Assembly (NCBI GenBank): GCA_964604415.1
Contig: CAZRYT010000001.1
Coordinates: forward strand, 15,871-79,870
Source of the DNA: CAZJQT01 sp964604415
GTDB lineage: Bacteria > Patescibacteriota > Saccharimonadia > Saccharimonadales > CAZJQT01
Direction: 5' to 3'
Length of the DNA stretch: 64,000 bases
Below are positions 9,819 to 18,962 of the stretch, piece by piece. Under the pieces are notes generated by a model, which was not told where the DNA came from, did no database searches, and saw only the letters and a program-made list of their open reading frames with translations. Every line of letters starts with the position of its first letter. The stretch's first letter is position 1. The position numbers were made by a program, and so were the translations under genes.

Positions 9819-10391
9819 TTAAGATGGCTTTGTCAAACCACCAGCGACAATATCCATTGCCCTAGAGGTCAGATTTATAACTTTCTCAAAATGATAGTAT
9901 TTTATAGCTGCAAAATCATCATCCAGCTGTCTACAGATTTCCTCCTCTAGCGGCTGAAGCGGTGTACCTTCTTCTGGAGCAATAATATCTTCTTCATATG
10001 GACGTCTGAGCGACCAACTGAAACGACTTAATGGGTCTAGATAATAACTTGCCCCATCATCGCGGTACCTTAGGTCATAGTGGCTGGCAAGGGTTACAGA
10101 ACCAAACTTGCCTGCCCTGGTAATATAATTGGACACTAGGTAGTCAGAGTCTTTGCTACCATAGCTTCCCAGAACCCCAAGTTTCTCGTTATATCCAGAA
10201 TAGTCTTGCAGGCCCAATTCGACGCCACTATACATGGCTCCACCAACGATCTCATAAATTGATTTGAAATTATTGACACTGGCTAAACTCAATAACCTCT
10301 CAACGCAATTATGCCAAAGCATTAAACGATTTGAGTCAACAGCAGGTTCTCGCGGATTTTTTGGATTAATTCCAATCTCGGGTGTAGACAT
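9819..10391 (-). CDS. Hypothetical protein (190 residues)
   Basis: I do not recognise this protein. It is soluble, slightly acidic, with a Tyr-rich centre (residues about 55-115) and no signal peptide or membrane segment. It has an independent transcription unit: its own promoter upstream and a terminator downstream. The TATAAT box ends 7 bases before the ATG, so the mRNA should be leaderless. It is divergent from the M1 aminopeptidase gene with 56 bases between start codons. Confidence 0.72.
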   Translation of the reverse strand: MSTPEIGINPKNPREPAVDSNRLMLWHNCVERLLSLASVNNFKSIYEIVGGAMYSGVELGLQDYSGYNEKLGVLGSYGSKDSDYLVSNYITRAGKFGSVTLASHYDLRYRDDGASYYLDPLSRFSWSLRRPYEEDIIAPEEGTPLQPLEEEICRQLDDDFAAIKYYHFEKVINLTSRAMDIVAGGLTKPS

Positions 10392-10398
10392 TTAACCT

Positions 10399-10426
10399 AT
10401 TATACCATATTAAGGAAGTTCTGTAA
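10399..10426 (-). promoter_or_regulatory. Leaderless-type promoter of the 190-residue gene
   Basis: TTACAG (10426-10421), 16 bases, then TATAAT (10404-10399) preceded by TGG (extended -10). Only 7 bases separate the -10 from the ATG at 10391, so the start of transcription should coincide with the start codon. Confidence 0.7.
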
Positions 10427-10447
10427 TGTTTGTGTAGAATATAGGTA

Positions 10448-13063
10448 ATGACCAAAAAGGTAAAAAGGCTGTACGAACAGTTCCAGCCGAGACACTACAT
10501 CTTAGATTTGGCGATAGATAAAGAAAAAATGGTTTTTTCTGGTCAGGTTATTATTGCTGGGCAAAAAATTGGCAGACCATCACAAAGATTAACTTTTCAC
10601 CAGAGTGGACTCAAAATCAAGAATGTTCATGTGGTTCGTCATGACCGCAAGGGTGATCAAGAGCAAAAAATTGAACGTTTGAATACACACAAAGCTTATG
10701 AAGAAGTTCGGCTGCACAGTAAAGCGATGTTATACCCAGGCAGCTACACCATCAGATTGGAGTTTTCCGGCAAGATTACTCGACAGATGAATGGTATTTA
10801 TCCTTGCCTCTTTGAATACAAGGGCAAGCAAGAAAAGCTGATTGCTACCCAGTTTGAGAGCCATCATGCCCGCGAGGTTTTCCCTTGTATTGACGAGCCA
10901 GAAGCTAAAGCAACTTTTGATCTGAGTCTGATAACTAAAAAAGGCGAAGTTGTCCTCTCCAATACACCAGTAAAAACCGAAGAGACAGAAGGTAAGTTAA
11001 CTACAACTAGCTTTGAGACCACTCCCAAAATGTCAACGTACTTGCTGGCATTTGTCATTGGTAAGCTTAGCTACAAAGAGGCCAAGACAAAAGACGGTGT
11101 AGTTGTACGGGCCTACGCCACGCCAGACAATGTAGGCTCGACCGACTTTGCGCTCGAAACGGCCGTCAAGTGCCTGGAATTTTATAATGATTATTTTGCT
11201 ATTCCCTACCCGCTGGCCAAGTGTGATTTTGTGGCGTTACCGGACTTTGCCAGTGGTGCTATGGAAAACTGGGGTGTTATAACTTTCCGCGAGCAAGCTC
11301 TGTTGGTCGACCCTAAAAACTCAACTCTGGCCAGTAAACAATACGTTGCCTTGGTGGTGGCACATGAGCTCACGCACCAATGGTTTGGCAACCTAGTTAC
11401 CATGCGCTGGTGGACCGACCTGTGGCTAAATGAAGGTTTTGCTAGCTGGATGGAATATTTGGCAGTTGATCATCTTTACCCTGACTGGCATGTCTGGACG
11501 CAGTTCCTGGTAGATGAACAACAGCAAGCCCTGAAGCTTGATGCCCTAGAACACACCCACCCGATTGAGGTGACGGTTAATCATCCGGATGAAATTCGTA
11601 CTATCTTTGACGCCATTAGTTACAGCAAAGGCGCCAGTGTTATTCATATGTTGGAGAAGTATTTGGGTCATGATGTTTTTCAGGGCGGTCTTAGGCACTA
11701 CTTGAACAAACATCAATACGCTAATACTGACACGGTGGATCTCTGGGCCAGTTTAGAAGAAGTATCCGGTAAACCAGTCAAAGAGTTTATGCAGGCCTGG
11801 ACTACGCAACCAGGTTTTCCACTGCTAGCCGCTAATATTAGCGACAATCAAATCAGCCTGGGCCAGAGCCGTTTCTTTGCTAATCCAGCTCACAAGAAAC
11901 TGCCAGATCAACTTTGGCCTGTACCCCTTCAGGCATTAACACCAGAAATACCAGCTACCTTGGAAGCGTCACACAAAGACTTCCGCGTACCGGAAACACG
12001 GCAGCTCAAATTTAATGTCGGACAAAGTGGTTTCTACCGAGTGGCCTATAACGCTACGCAACTCGAACGATTGGGTGATCAAATTCAAAAAGGTCATATG
12101 CAACCCGAAGACCGGTTGGGTATAATCTCTGACTTGTTCGAAAACGCTAAAGCCGGCAGTAATGACACCGTCGACGCGCTGCACTTCCTAAGTCATTTTG
12201 CCGAAGAAGATAATTACGCCGTTTGGGACACAATTGCTGGAGCAATTGGTTCACTGAGGCTGACAATGGACGACGAAGCTCTGCGTGATGACATGAAGCC
12301 ATTTATTCTGCATCTCGTAGCTTCTCAACTCAAGCGCCTTGGCTGGCAACAGAAAAAGACGGATAGTCATTTCGATAAGTTACTTAGGCCAATCATCCTG
12401 AGTCTGGCAGCCAATTCTGATGAAGCTGCAGTGGTCAAACAATGTTTTGATTTATTCAAGAAAATTAAGCACCCAGAAGACGTGGCGCCCGAGCTAAGAG
12501 TTACGGCCTCACCCACGCAAGTAAAACGCGGTATCGATATTGATCCTGATCTGCGTGGTACGGTTTTTGGCACGGTCGCCAGATTAGGTGGTAAAACTGA
12601 GTTTGATAAGCTAGTGGCCTTGCACAATAACTCAACCCACAGCGAAGAGCGCACAACCCTAACCGCTGCCATCACCGGCTTCAAGCAGCCCGAACTGATC
12701 AAACGAGCTTTAGCCATGATAACTTCGGACAATGTGCGCTTGCAGGACGTTGCCTATTGGATAGCCTACTCATTCATGAATCGTTATGCTAAAAAGCTAG
12801 CTTGGCAATGGACCAAACAAAATTGGGGTTGGCTTGAGGAAAATCTGGGCACCGACCTTAGTTTTTACAGGATGCCAATTTATACAGCCAGAGTTTTCAG
12901 CGAGAAAAGTTTTATAAAAGAATATAAAGGATTCTTTAAACCACGATTATCAATTGCTTTTGAGCGTTCATACAATCAAGGTCTAGAACTGCTAGACATT
13001 CAAATTGCCTGGAAAGAGCGTGCTCTAAAAGAAGTCAAAACCTTCTTCAAAAATCAATCGTAA
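10448..13063 (+). CDS. M1 family zinc aminopeptidase
   Basis: The 871-residue enzyme removes N-terminal amino acids from peptides, using one zinc ion. The exopeptidase motif GAMENWG is near residue 273; HELTH at 306-310 and E329 (NEGFA) are the zinc ligands with E307 as catalytic base. An N-terminal beta domain precedes the catalytic domain and an ERAP1-type helical C-terminal domain (about 530-860) follows. There is no signal peptide, so it should be cytoplasmic and recycle peptides, useful for an organism that cannot make amino acids. TAGAAT ends 7 bases before the ATG. Its 3' end overlaps the convergent Nudix gene by 10 bases. Confidence 0.94.
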   Translation: MTKKVKRLYEQFQPRHYILDLAIDKEKMVFSGQVIIAGQKIGRPSQRLTFHQSGLKIKNVHVVRHDRKGDQEQKIERLNTHKAYEEVRLHSKAMLYPGSYTIRLEFSGKITRQMNGIYPCLFEYKGKQEKLIATQFESHHAREVFPCIDEPEAKATFDLSLITKKGEVVLSNTPVKTEETEGKLTTTSFETTPKMSTYLLAFVIGKLSYKEAKTKDGVVVRAYATPDNVGSTDFALETAVKCLEFYNDYFAIPYPLAKCDFVALPDFASGAMENWGVITFREQALLVDPKNSTLASKQYVALVVAHELTHQWFGNLVTMRWWTDLWLNEGFASWMEYLAVDHLYPDWHVWTQFLVDEQQQALKLDALEHTHPIEVTVNHPDEIRTIFDAISYSKGASVIHMLEKYLGHDVFQGGLRHYLNKHQYANTDTVDLWASLEEVSGKPVKEFMQAWTTQPGFPLLAANISDNQISLGQSRFFANPAHKKLPDQLWPVPLQALTPEIPATLEASHKDFRVPETRQLKFNVGQSGFYRVAYNATQLERLGDQIQKGHMQPEDRLGIISDLFENAKAGSNDTVDALHFLSHFAEEDNYAVWDTIAGAIGSLRLTMDDEALRDDMKPFILHLVASQLKRLGWQQKKTDSHFDKLLRPIILSLAANSDEAAVVKQCFDLFKKIKHPEDVAPELRVTASPTQVKRGIDIDPDLRGTVFGTVARLGGKTEFDKLVALHNNSTHSEERTTLTAAITGFKQPELIKRALAMITSDNVRLQDVAYWIAYSFMNRYAKKLAWQWTKQNWGWLEENLGTDLSFYRMPIYTARVFSEKSFIKEYKGFFKPRLSIAFERSYNQGLELLDIQIAWKERALKEVKTFFKNQS

Positions 13064-13494
13064 CCTATCTCTAGATACGATTGATGTCCCAAATAACCAT
13101 TTTCAATAATTATCCTGAAATCTTCGATTACGTCTTTGGGTAAATTATTAGGATCTACCCTTACTAACTCAGAACACAGTTTAGGTTCGTTATTGATAGG
13201 CTCTTCATTTGCTTCAAGCCTAAGTCTAAACTCATAGGCGACATATTCTGCTGTATTCTTGCGAGCAGCCACGCAATAAAAAATAAATCGCTCCTCTGGT
13301 ATTTCTAGGCCGATCTCCTCTCTAACTTCACGAGCTACAGCTTGCCGTGGTGTCTCACCAGCTTCTACATGTCCACCGGGCAAGCAAAGTTTACCGTCTT
13401 CCCAGCCTGTATTTTGACGTCTGCTTAACACTATTTGTCCATCAATCTCACATAGGACATTAGTAGAACTACGAATGAGATTTTTCTCCGACAT
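13054..13494 (-). CDS. Nudix hydrolase
   Basis: The Nudix box is complete: G at residue 41, E of GETP, and REVREEIG, matching GX5EX7REUXEEXGU. The family hydrolyses nucleoside diphosphates linked to another group and includes MutT-type sanitation enzymes and ADP-ribose pyrophosphatases; the substrate cannot be read from the sequence. The 146-residue product is soluble. The gene is the last of the rplS-rnhB-yraN-nudix run, 1 base after yraN. Confidence 0.88.
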   Translation of the reverse strand: MSEKNLIRSSTNVLCEIDGQIVLSRRQNTGWEDGKLCLPGGHVEAGETPRQAVAREVREEIGLEIPEERFIFYCVAARKNTAEYVAYEFRLRLEANEEPINNEPKLCSELVRVDPNNLPKDVIEDFRIIIENGYLGHQSYLEIGYD

Positions 13495-13495
13495 A

Positions 13496-13837
13496 TTATA
13501 AATCTGTCACAAAATGAGATATTTGCAAGCCGGGGCCTGAAACTTCTAGCGCAGACAGTTGATAGTCCCCCGCCCAACGCTGCTGGCTGACCCACATTTC
13601 GGCTGCAAAAGACATTTGCTCTAGCTTTTTAGGTGTAATGTAGTCCAAGCCACCTCCAAAAGCGTCTGATTTACGGAATTTAACTTCGACAAAGTAGATA
13701 GTTTTGGCTTTTTGGGCAACTATGTCAATCTCGCACCAGCGGGTACGCCAGTTTTGACCCAGTATTTTAAAACCTTGGTCTTTTAAATACAGCGCAGCAG
13801 CAGCTTCTGCCTGGCGACCACTGACAAAAGTTGTCAT
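13496..13837 (-). CDS. yraN: UPF0102 (YraN) family endonuclease-like protein
   Basis: The 113-residue protein has the UPF0102 pattern: an N-terminal GRQAE helix, RCEID-like (RWCEIDIV) strand, and FVEVKFR with the Glu-x-Lys of the PD-(D/E)XK nuclease fold. The family is widespread and linked to DNA processing, but its exact role is unsettled. It overlaps the end of rnhB by 4 bases, the usual bacterial order. Confidence 0.88.
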   Translation of the reverse strand: MTTFVSGRQAEAAAALYLKDQGFKILGQNWRTRWCEIDIVAQKAKTIYFVEVKFRKSDAFGGGLDYITPKKLEQMSFAAEMWVSQQRWAGDYQLSALEVSGPGLQISHFVTDL

Positions 13838-14397
13838 ACCAAGAGCGCCTTAACTGGTTTATAGGAGCGGCGATGTACCTGGCTGACACCATGTTTTTGC
13901 AGTAATTGCAGATGCAGCTTGGTACCATAGCCAACATGCTTATCAAATTTATAATCCGGGTAGAATTGAGCTAGCCTAGTCATGTGTTGGTCGCGTTTGA
14001 CCTTAGCGTAAATACTGGCGGCACTTACGATTGGCTGAGAGGCATCGGCTTTAACCATCGTCTTTACATTTACAAATTCGGCTGGGCAATAATTGATAAG
14101 ACCGTCCATGATGATATGCTCATCCACTAATGTGCCAAGTGCCATTAGGGCCCGGCTGACGCCTAGGCGCAATGCCCGAGTTATACCAATTTTGTCGATC
14201 TCTTCTGGTTGAACCCAGCCTTCGCCCAGATCGCAGCATTCTACTATTGGTTCAAAAAGTTCTTCGCGCTTTTTTCTGGATAAAACTTTGGAGTCGGCCA
14301 ATCCGTCTGGCAAGACTTGTTTGGCACGGGCAGCAACTACAAGTAAAGGACCGGCCCAACTACCGCGTCCAACTTCATCTATACCAACAACCCGCAT
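13834..14397 (-). CDS. rnhB: Ribonuclease HII
   Basis: RNase HII cuts RNA in RNA-DNA hybrids and starts removal of misincorporated ribonucleotides. The 187 residues carry the signature GIDEVGRGSWAGP with D7 and E8, a third acid in IIMDG near residue 95, and D118-type acid before SIYAKVKRD. TAGAAT with an upstream TGC ends 6 bases before the ATG, so the gene can also be read from a leaderless transcript besides cotranscription with rplS. Confidence 0.94.
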   Translation of the reverse strand: MRVVGIDEVGRGSWAGPLLVVAARAKQVLPDGLADSKVLSRKKREELFEPIVECCDLGEGWVQPEEIDKIGITRALRLGVSRALMALGTLVDEHIIMDGLINYCPAEFVNVKTMVKADASQPIVSAASIYAKVKRDQHMTRLAQFYPDYKFDKHVGYGTKLHLQLLQKHGVSQVHRRSYKPVKALLV

Positions 14398-14422
14398 GGG
14401 TTTATTCTAGCACTAAATTTTT

Positions 14423-14968
14423 CTATTCTTCTTCGCTGGTCTCAGATTTAGCAGCTTGGTCGTGGGCGGCTAAAGCGGCGGCGGCTTTGGCCTCTTCTTT
14501 TGCCTCTTCTTCAGCCTTCTTAGCAGCATCAATTTCATGTTGTTTGGCAGCTTCTTCTTTGGCAATGCGCTCAGCTTCTTCGGCTTCAAGGTCGCGTACA
14601 TCATTGACAGCTTGAGCGTCAAAGTCTAGGCCGGTCAGACGAGCTGATTTGCCAGTGCGCTCACGCATATAAGTAAGATAATTGCGACGGACCTTGCTGC
14701 GCTTGGTAACGTCAATCTTAACTACCAAAGGACTGTGTAGTAAAAAGCTTTTTTCTACACCAACACCACTAGCAATACGGCGGACTGTAATACGGCTGGT
14801 GTGACTACCTTTGCGGTCAGTACGGATAACCAAGCCTTGGAAGATCTGAATACGCTCTTTACTGCCTTCACGAATTTTCTGATGCACTTTAACGGTGTCA
14901 CCAGACCTAACGTCTACGACTTGTTTCTTGCGGTACTTGTCTTCAATTTTGCTAATAACAGATTGCAT
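14423..14968 (-). CDS. rplS: 50S ribosomal protein L19 with acidic/Ala-rich C-terminal extension
   Basis: L19 sits at the 30S-50S interface. Residues 1-112 are a normal L19, with RxGDTVKVH and the RRNYLTYMRERTGKSARL end. The remaining about 70 residues are a Glu/Ala/Lys-rich, probably helical tail that ordinary L19 proteins of about 115 residues lack. The promoter TTGAAA-N17-TAGAGT (15006-14978) puts the transcription start within a few bases of the ATG. Confidence 0.95.
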   Translation of the reverse strand: MQSVISKIEDKYRKKQVVDVRSGDTVKVHQKIREGSKERIQIFQGLVIRTDRKGSHTSRITVRRIASGVGVEKSFLLHSPLVVKIDVTKRSKVRRNYLTYMRERTGKSARLTGLDFDAQAVNDVRDLEAEEAERIAKEEAAKQHEIDAAKKAEEEAKEEAKAAAALAAHDQAAKSETSEEE

Positions 14969-14977
14969 AACCTGAAC

Positions 14978-15006
14978 ACTCTACCCTACTCTAGAGATTT
15001 TTTCAA
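14978..15006 (-). promoter_or_regulatory. rplS promoter
   Basis: TTGAAA (15006-15001), 17 bases, TAGAGT (14983-14978) on the minus strand; the -10 ends 9 bases before the rplS ATG. The -35 overlaps the stop region of the upstream 186-residue gene. Confidence 0.65.
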
Positions 15007-15563
15007 GCGTTTAGCGCTATGACACCGGGCTCAGATTGTTGCCTATATGCTATTTTGGCTTTTCTAAGCTCTCGTTGCCCCCAATAAGCCGTAGTCACTG
15101 TTTTACCCTGTCCTTGCTGGTTGCCATACTCTTTAGCTAGCAAAACATCTGGGAAAAGACGAACCGTTATGAACCGTTCAATCACAGCCTCGAAAGCAAA
15201 ACCTAATTGATCATTTATCACAATTGGAGGATTTTCCGGGTCAAATTCAAACACACCACGAACTTTAATTTTTCCTACCGGTTCATCAAACTCTTGTCGA
15301 CCCAAAATCAAGCCACCAAACGTAAGCTTACGCGTCTGTGTCTCGTATGATGGCTCAAGTCCTGGAACCAACGACTGACTCAATTCATTTAATTGTTTTG
15401 CTTTATAGATCGGCTCAATCGGTGCGACCGAAAAAGTGACATCCTGGCCAGGTATTTCATCAAACCCAGTCGGATTCAGAAAAACTTTATTGTGCACATG
15501 CGCCACGCGTATATCATCGCGATCATGTAATGCTTCAGTGATAATCTCTAGATTGTTTGTCAT
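15003..15563 (-). CDS. Hypothetical protein (186 residues)
   Basis: I do not recognise this protein. It is soluble and rich in Phe, Pro and Ile, with an all-beta look in the middle (about 40-140) and a basic C terminus. A strong GGAGG sits 4 bases before the ATG, so translation is leadered. It is divergent from the malic enzyme gene. Confidence 0.7.
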   Translation of the reverse strand: MTNNLEIITEALHDRDDIRVAHVHNKVFLNPTGFDEIPGQDVTFSVAPIEPIYKAKQLNELSQSLVPGLEPSYETQTRKLTFGGLILGRQEFDEPVGKIKVRGVFEFDPENPPIVINDQLGFAFEAVIERFITVRLFPDVLLAKEYGNQQGQGKTVTTAYWGQRELRKAKIAYRQQSEPGVIALNA

Positions 15564-15629
15564 TTTACCTCCGCTCTTTTTATAGCTTACTCTCTATGAG
15601 CAAGCCCATCAATAAGCTATGATTAGGTA

Positions 15630-16763
15630 ATGGATTATAAAAAAGAGGCGTTAAAAAAACACAAACAACTGAAGGGCAAAATTGCTGTTGTATTGAAGGA
15701 CAAGTTAGATAGCCAAGACAAGTTGAGCACCTATTACACACCTGGCGTAGCAGCGGTTTCTAGCTACGTGGCTGAGCATCCTAAAGAGGCGCGTGATTAT
15801 ACTTGGTTAGGAAACAGCGTGGCTGTGATCAGTGATGGCTCAGCTGTTTTGGGTCTTGGTGATATTGGCCCGTATGGCGCTTTACCGGTTATGGAGGGTA
15901 AAGCTATGTTGTTCAAACACTTTGCTGGCATTGATGCTGTGCCGATTATCCTAGACGTTCATTCAGCCGATGAAATAGTCAAAACAGTATTAGCAATTGC
16001 ACCCAGCTTTGGCGGCATCAACCTAGAAGATATCGCCGCGCCGATCTGTTTTGAAGTTGAGGACCGGGTCAAAGCTGCTCTGAATATCCCAGTTATGCAC
16101 GATGACCAACACGGCACGGCTATAGTTGTCCTAGCCGGGCTTATTAACGCAGCCAAAGTTACTGGCAAAAACCTGAAGAAATGCCGGGTAGTTTGTGTTG
16201 GCGCCGGCGCGGCCGGTACGGCAGTTATGAAATTATTAAATCTTTATGCCAAGCCAGAAATCTTGATTGTTGATAGTCAAGGCATAATTAGCCGTAACCG
16301 AAAAGACTTAAACTCTGAAAAACAAAAACTACTAAAGTTCACTAATCCAAAAAATGTCAGCGGTTCACTCGAAGATGCCATGAAAGGCGCTGATATATTC
16401 ATCGGTGTGTCTAAGGCCGGGCTGTTAACAGCTAAAATGGTAAAAACTATGGCAAAAGACCCGATAATATTTGCCATGGCTAACCCCGTACCAGAAATCA
16501 TGCCCGACGTTGCTTTGAAAGCTGGCGTGGCGGTCATGGCCACCGGCCGCAGTGATTTCCCTAATCAGGTTAATAATGCCCTGGCTTTTCCTGGAGTCTT
16601 CCGCGGTGCCCTAGACAATAGAGTCAATAAGATTACAGATCAGCACAAAATTGCCGCTGCTGAAGTTATAGCTAGCCTGGTTGCGAAACCCACAGCCGAC
16701 TGCATAATCCCCAGCGTGCTAGACAAACGCCTGGTGCCAAGCATTGCTAAAGTCATAAAATAA
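15630..16763 (+). CDS. NAD(P)-dependent malic enzyme
   Basis: Malic enzyme oxidatively decarboxylates malate to pyruvate. The 377-residue short bacterial form shows the malic N domain with YTPGVA (catalytic Tyr), the [18 protein letters not shown] segment, a metal-binding ED..FEVEDR region, and a Rossmann NAD(P) domain with [10 protein letters not shown] near residue 190. It lacks the phosphotransacetylase fusion of MaeB. With no TCA-cycle genes in view it probably serves redox balance or pyruvate supply. TATGAT ends 6 bases before the ATG. Confidence 0.93.
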   Translation: MDYKKEALKKHKQLKGKIAVVLKDKLDSQDKLSTYYTPGVAAVSSYVAEHPKEARDYTWLGNSVAVISDGSAVLGLGDIGPYGALPVMEGKAMLFKHFAGIDAVPIILDVHSADEIVKTVLAIAPSFGGINLEDIAAPICFEVEDRVKAALNIPVMHDDQHGTAIVVLAGLINAAKVTGKNLKKCRVVCVGAGAAGTAVMKLLNLYAKPEILIVDSQGIISRNRKDLNSEKQKLLKFTNPKNVSGSLEDAMKGADIFIGVSKAGLLTAKMVKTMAKDPIIFAMANPVPEIMPDVALKAGVAVMATGRSDFPNQVNNALAFPGVFRGALDNRVNKITDQHKIAAAEVIASLVAKPTADCIIPSVLDKRLVPSIAKVIK

Positions 16764-16770
16764 ACCGGGT

Positions 16771-18378
16771 TCAACCAACTGTGCGGTAGATTTCTTCGAT
16801 GGTAGTTTCACCGGCGAGAACTTTTAGGATACCATCCTGGAGAATTGTACGCATGCCACTAGCAATGGCAGCATCTTCTATGTCTTGGGTTGATGAAGAT
16901 TTGCCACTACTCAGAAGCTCACCGATCTTGCCTGTCATCAGGAACTGTTCGCGTAAAGCAACCTGGCCTTTGTAGCCAAACGGATTGTCGACCGAACTGC
17001 CAGGTTTGTAGAGCTGGAGATTGGTCAGATTGGGTTTGTCAGTTCCCGGTGGTAAGGTATCGAGGACTTGCTTGATCTTGCCAACAACGGCAATATCTGG
17101 CGTGTAAGGCTGTTTGGTAGCATCGTCCAGCCGGCGCACCAAACGCTGGGCCATAACTAGACGAATAGCCGATACAAACAAGGGATTCTGGCCAATAATA
17201 TCTACCATGCGGGTTAGTGCCGCCGCAGCCGAACCAGCGTGGAAGGTTGACAGTACCAAATGTCCAGTCAATGCCGCCTGCAAAGCTGTCTTAGCGGTGT
17301 CTGGGTCGCGAATTTCGCCAACCATCACGACATCTGGATCAAGCCTTAGCACAGCGCGGAGTTTTTCAGCAAAGTTAGTTTCTTGTGAACTTTGCGAAGT
17401 GACCGAGATCTGCGTAATGCCCTCAAACTGATACTCGACTGGATCCTCGATGGTTATAATCTTGCGCTCTTCAGAATTGAGCATGTTGAGCATGGAATAA
17501 AGCGTGGTAGTCTTACCGGACCCGGTTGGCCCGACCACCAATACCAGGCCACTAGGCTTGGCGATGATGTCGTCAACAATCTGGCGCTCACTGGGCGATA
17601 AACCCAAACGATCTAAGTTGTACATTGACTGATCCATATTGAAAAGGCGCATGACTATGTCCATGCCGTTAATGGTTGGTACGGTTTCAAGACGAAGATT
17701 AACGTCTACCGATGCGCCATCGCTCATTTTGACTGTTTGCGAGACATGGCCTTGCTGGGCTTCTTGAGCTGACGTCGAAACATTGCCAGCACTAGCGATG
17801 GCAGAAATCAAAACTCGGTACTTGTCAGGTTCTAGCCGAGCAATCTTGTGCAGAACGCCGTCAATTCTAAAACGGACCTGCGCAAAGGTGCGCTGTGATT
17901 CCAGATGTATGTCAGAAGCGTTCAAACGATGAGCTTGTTGCACTAAATAGGCCAGCATATCAGCCGCTTTGACCTGGGCGAGTACTGCCGATACTTGGTC
18001 TACCTGCCCCTGGTTAGTGGTCCGCTCAATGGAAATATCTTGATAAACAACAGCTTTGGGCGGGTCATAGAGCTTCATGTAGTCTCTAAAGCCAGCATCA
18101 GAAATCAAGGCAAAACTAATCTGTTGATCCGGGAAACGGTGACGCAAATTAGTCATCGTTTGCTGCGAGGTGGTGTTAGTTATGCCAAACAAAATATTAT
18201 GTTCATCAGACTTAAGGGGTATGACCTTGAGGTCATAAAGCTCTGGATTGGTCAGAATATCTTTATAAAGCTGTTTGTTAACTACCGCTGAGGTATCAAA
18301 ATATGCCAAATTCAGAATTTGGGCACGGCGTTGGGCGTTGGCCTCTTCATCGCGGCGGGCATCTTGGCTCATTGGCAC
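16771..18378 (-). CDS. pilB: Type IV pilus assembly ATPase, PilB/GspE family
   Basis: The motor ATPase that drives pilin polymerisation at the inner face of the membrane. The 535 residues show an N-terminal GspE-like domain, Walker A GPTGSGKTTT near residue 284, an Asp box, a Walker B region with DPDVVMVGEIRD, and a His box (LSTFHAGSAAAAL). The zinc-binding cysteine cluster that usually interrupts the C-terminal part of PilB/GspE is missing: the equivalent stretch reads LYKPGSSVDNPFGYKG. No other pilus gene is nearby. Pili are reported from Saccharibacteria genomes and are plausible host-contact devices. Confidence 0.9.
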   Translation of the reverse strand: MPMSQDARRDEEANAQRRAQILNLAYFDTSAVVNKQLYKDILTNPELYDLKVIPLKSDEHNILFGITNTTSQQTMTNLRHRFPDQQISFALISDAGFRDYMKLYDPPKAVVYQDISIERTTNQGQVDQVSAVLAQVKAADMLAYLVQQAHRLNASDIHLESQRTFAQVRFRIDGVLHKIARLEPDKYRVLISAIASAGNVSTSAQEAQQGHVSQTVKMSDGASVDVNLRLETVPTINGMDIVMRLFNMDQSMYNLDRLGLSPSERQIVDDIIAKPSGLVLVVGPTGSGKTTTLYSMLNMLNSEERKIITIEDPVEYQFEGITQISVTSQSSQETNFAEKLRAVLRLDPDVVMVGEIRDPDTAKTALQAALTGHLVLSTFHAGSAAAALTRMVDIIGQNPLFVSAIRLVMAQRLVRRLDDATKQPYTPDIAVVGKIKQVLDTLPPGTDKPNLTNLQLYKPGSSVDNPFGYKGQVALREQFLMTGKIGELLSSGKSSSTQDIEDAAIASGMRTILQDGILKVLAGETTIEEIYRTVG

Positions 18379-18455
18379 TCATTATAAACGTAAGCATATA
18401 GATTGGTAAAACCAGATTAATTTTGTAAAAGCCTAAAAGTGCATACAATTGAGGC

Positions 18456-18953
18456 ATGAAACGCATTGTCTTGATTGCCCATAACCTTCGTAGCTGTCAT
18501 AACGTCGGCTCATTGCTGAGGACAGCCGATGGTTTCGGGGTTGAGAAAGTTTTTCTGACTGGTTATACACCCTATCCCATTTCGCCTGATGATCAGAGAT
18601 TGCCGCATCTGGCTTTGGCGCAGACCAAGCAGATACATAAAACAGCTCTAGGAGCCGAAAAGACTCAAGCCTGGTTTCATCAGCAAGACATCATAACCCT
18701 AATTTCAGACTTAAAACAAAAGGGCTACTTGCTGGCAGCCCTGGAGCAAACTAAAAACTCCACAACTCTCAATGGCTACAAAGGTGAGGCCGATATAGCT
18801 GTTATTGTCGGTAGCGAGGTAGGCGGCTTAACCCAGTCCGTTCTGGGTCTCTGCGACCAAGTTTTGGAGATCCCTATGCAGGGCAAGAAAGAATCATTTA
18901 ATGTGGCTAGTGCAGCGGCCATTGCTCTTTACCACTTACGCTTAATAGGTTAA
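18456..18953 (+). CDS. SpoU/TrmH family RNA 2'-O-methyltransferase
   Basis: A SPOUT-class methyltransferase that uses S-adenosylmethionine. All three motifs are seen: N-LRSCHNVGSLLRTAD (motif 1), VIVGSEVGGL (motif 2) and IPMQGKKESFNVASAAAIAL (motif 3). At 165 residues it is a catalytic core without the N-terminal substrate-binding domain, so the target RNA position is unknown. The promoter is TTTTGT-N17-TACAAT with the -10 ending 6 bases before the ATG (18421-18449). Confidence 0.88.
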   Translation: MKRIVLIAHNLRSCHNVGSLLRTADGFGVEKVFLTGYTPYPISPDDQRLPHLALAQTKQIHKTALGAEKTQAWFHQQDIITLISDLKQKGYLLAALEQTKNSTTLNGYKGEADIAVIVGSEVGGLTQSVLGLCDQVLEIPMQGKKESFNVASAAAIALYHLRLIG

Positions 18954-18962
18954 AATAGGCTC

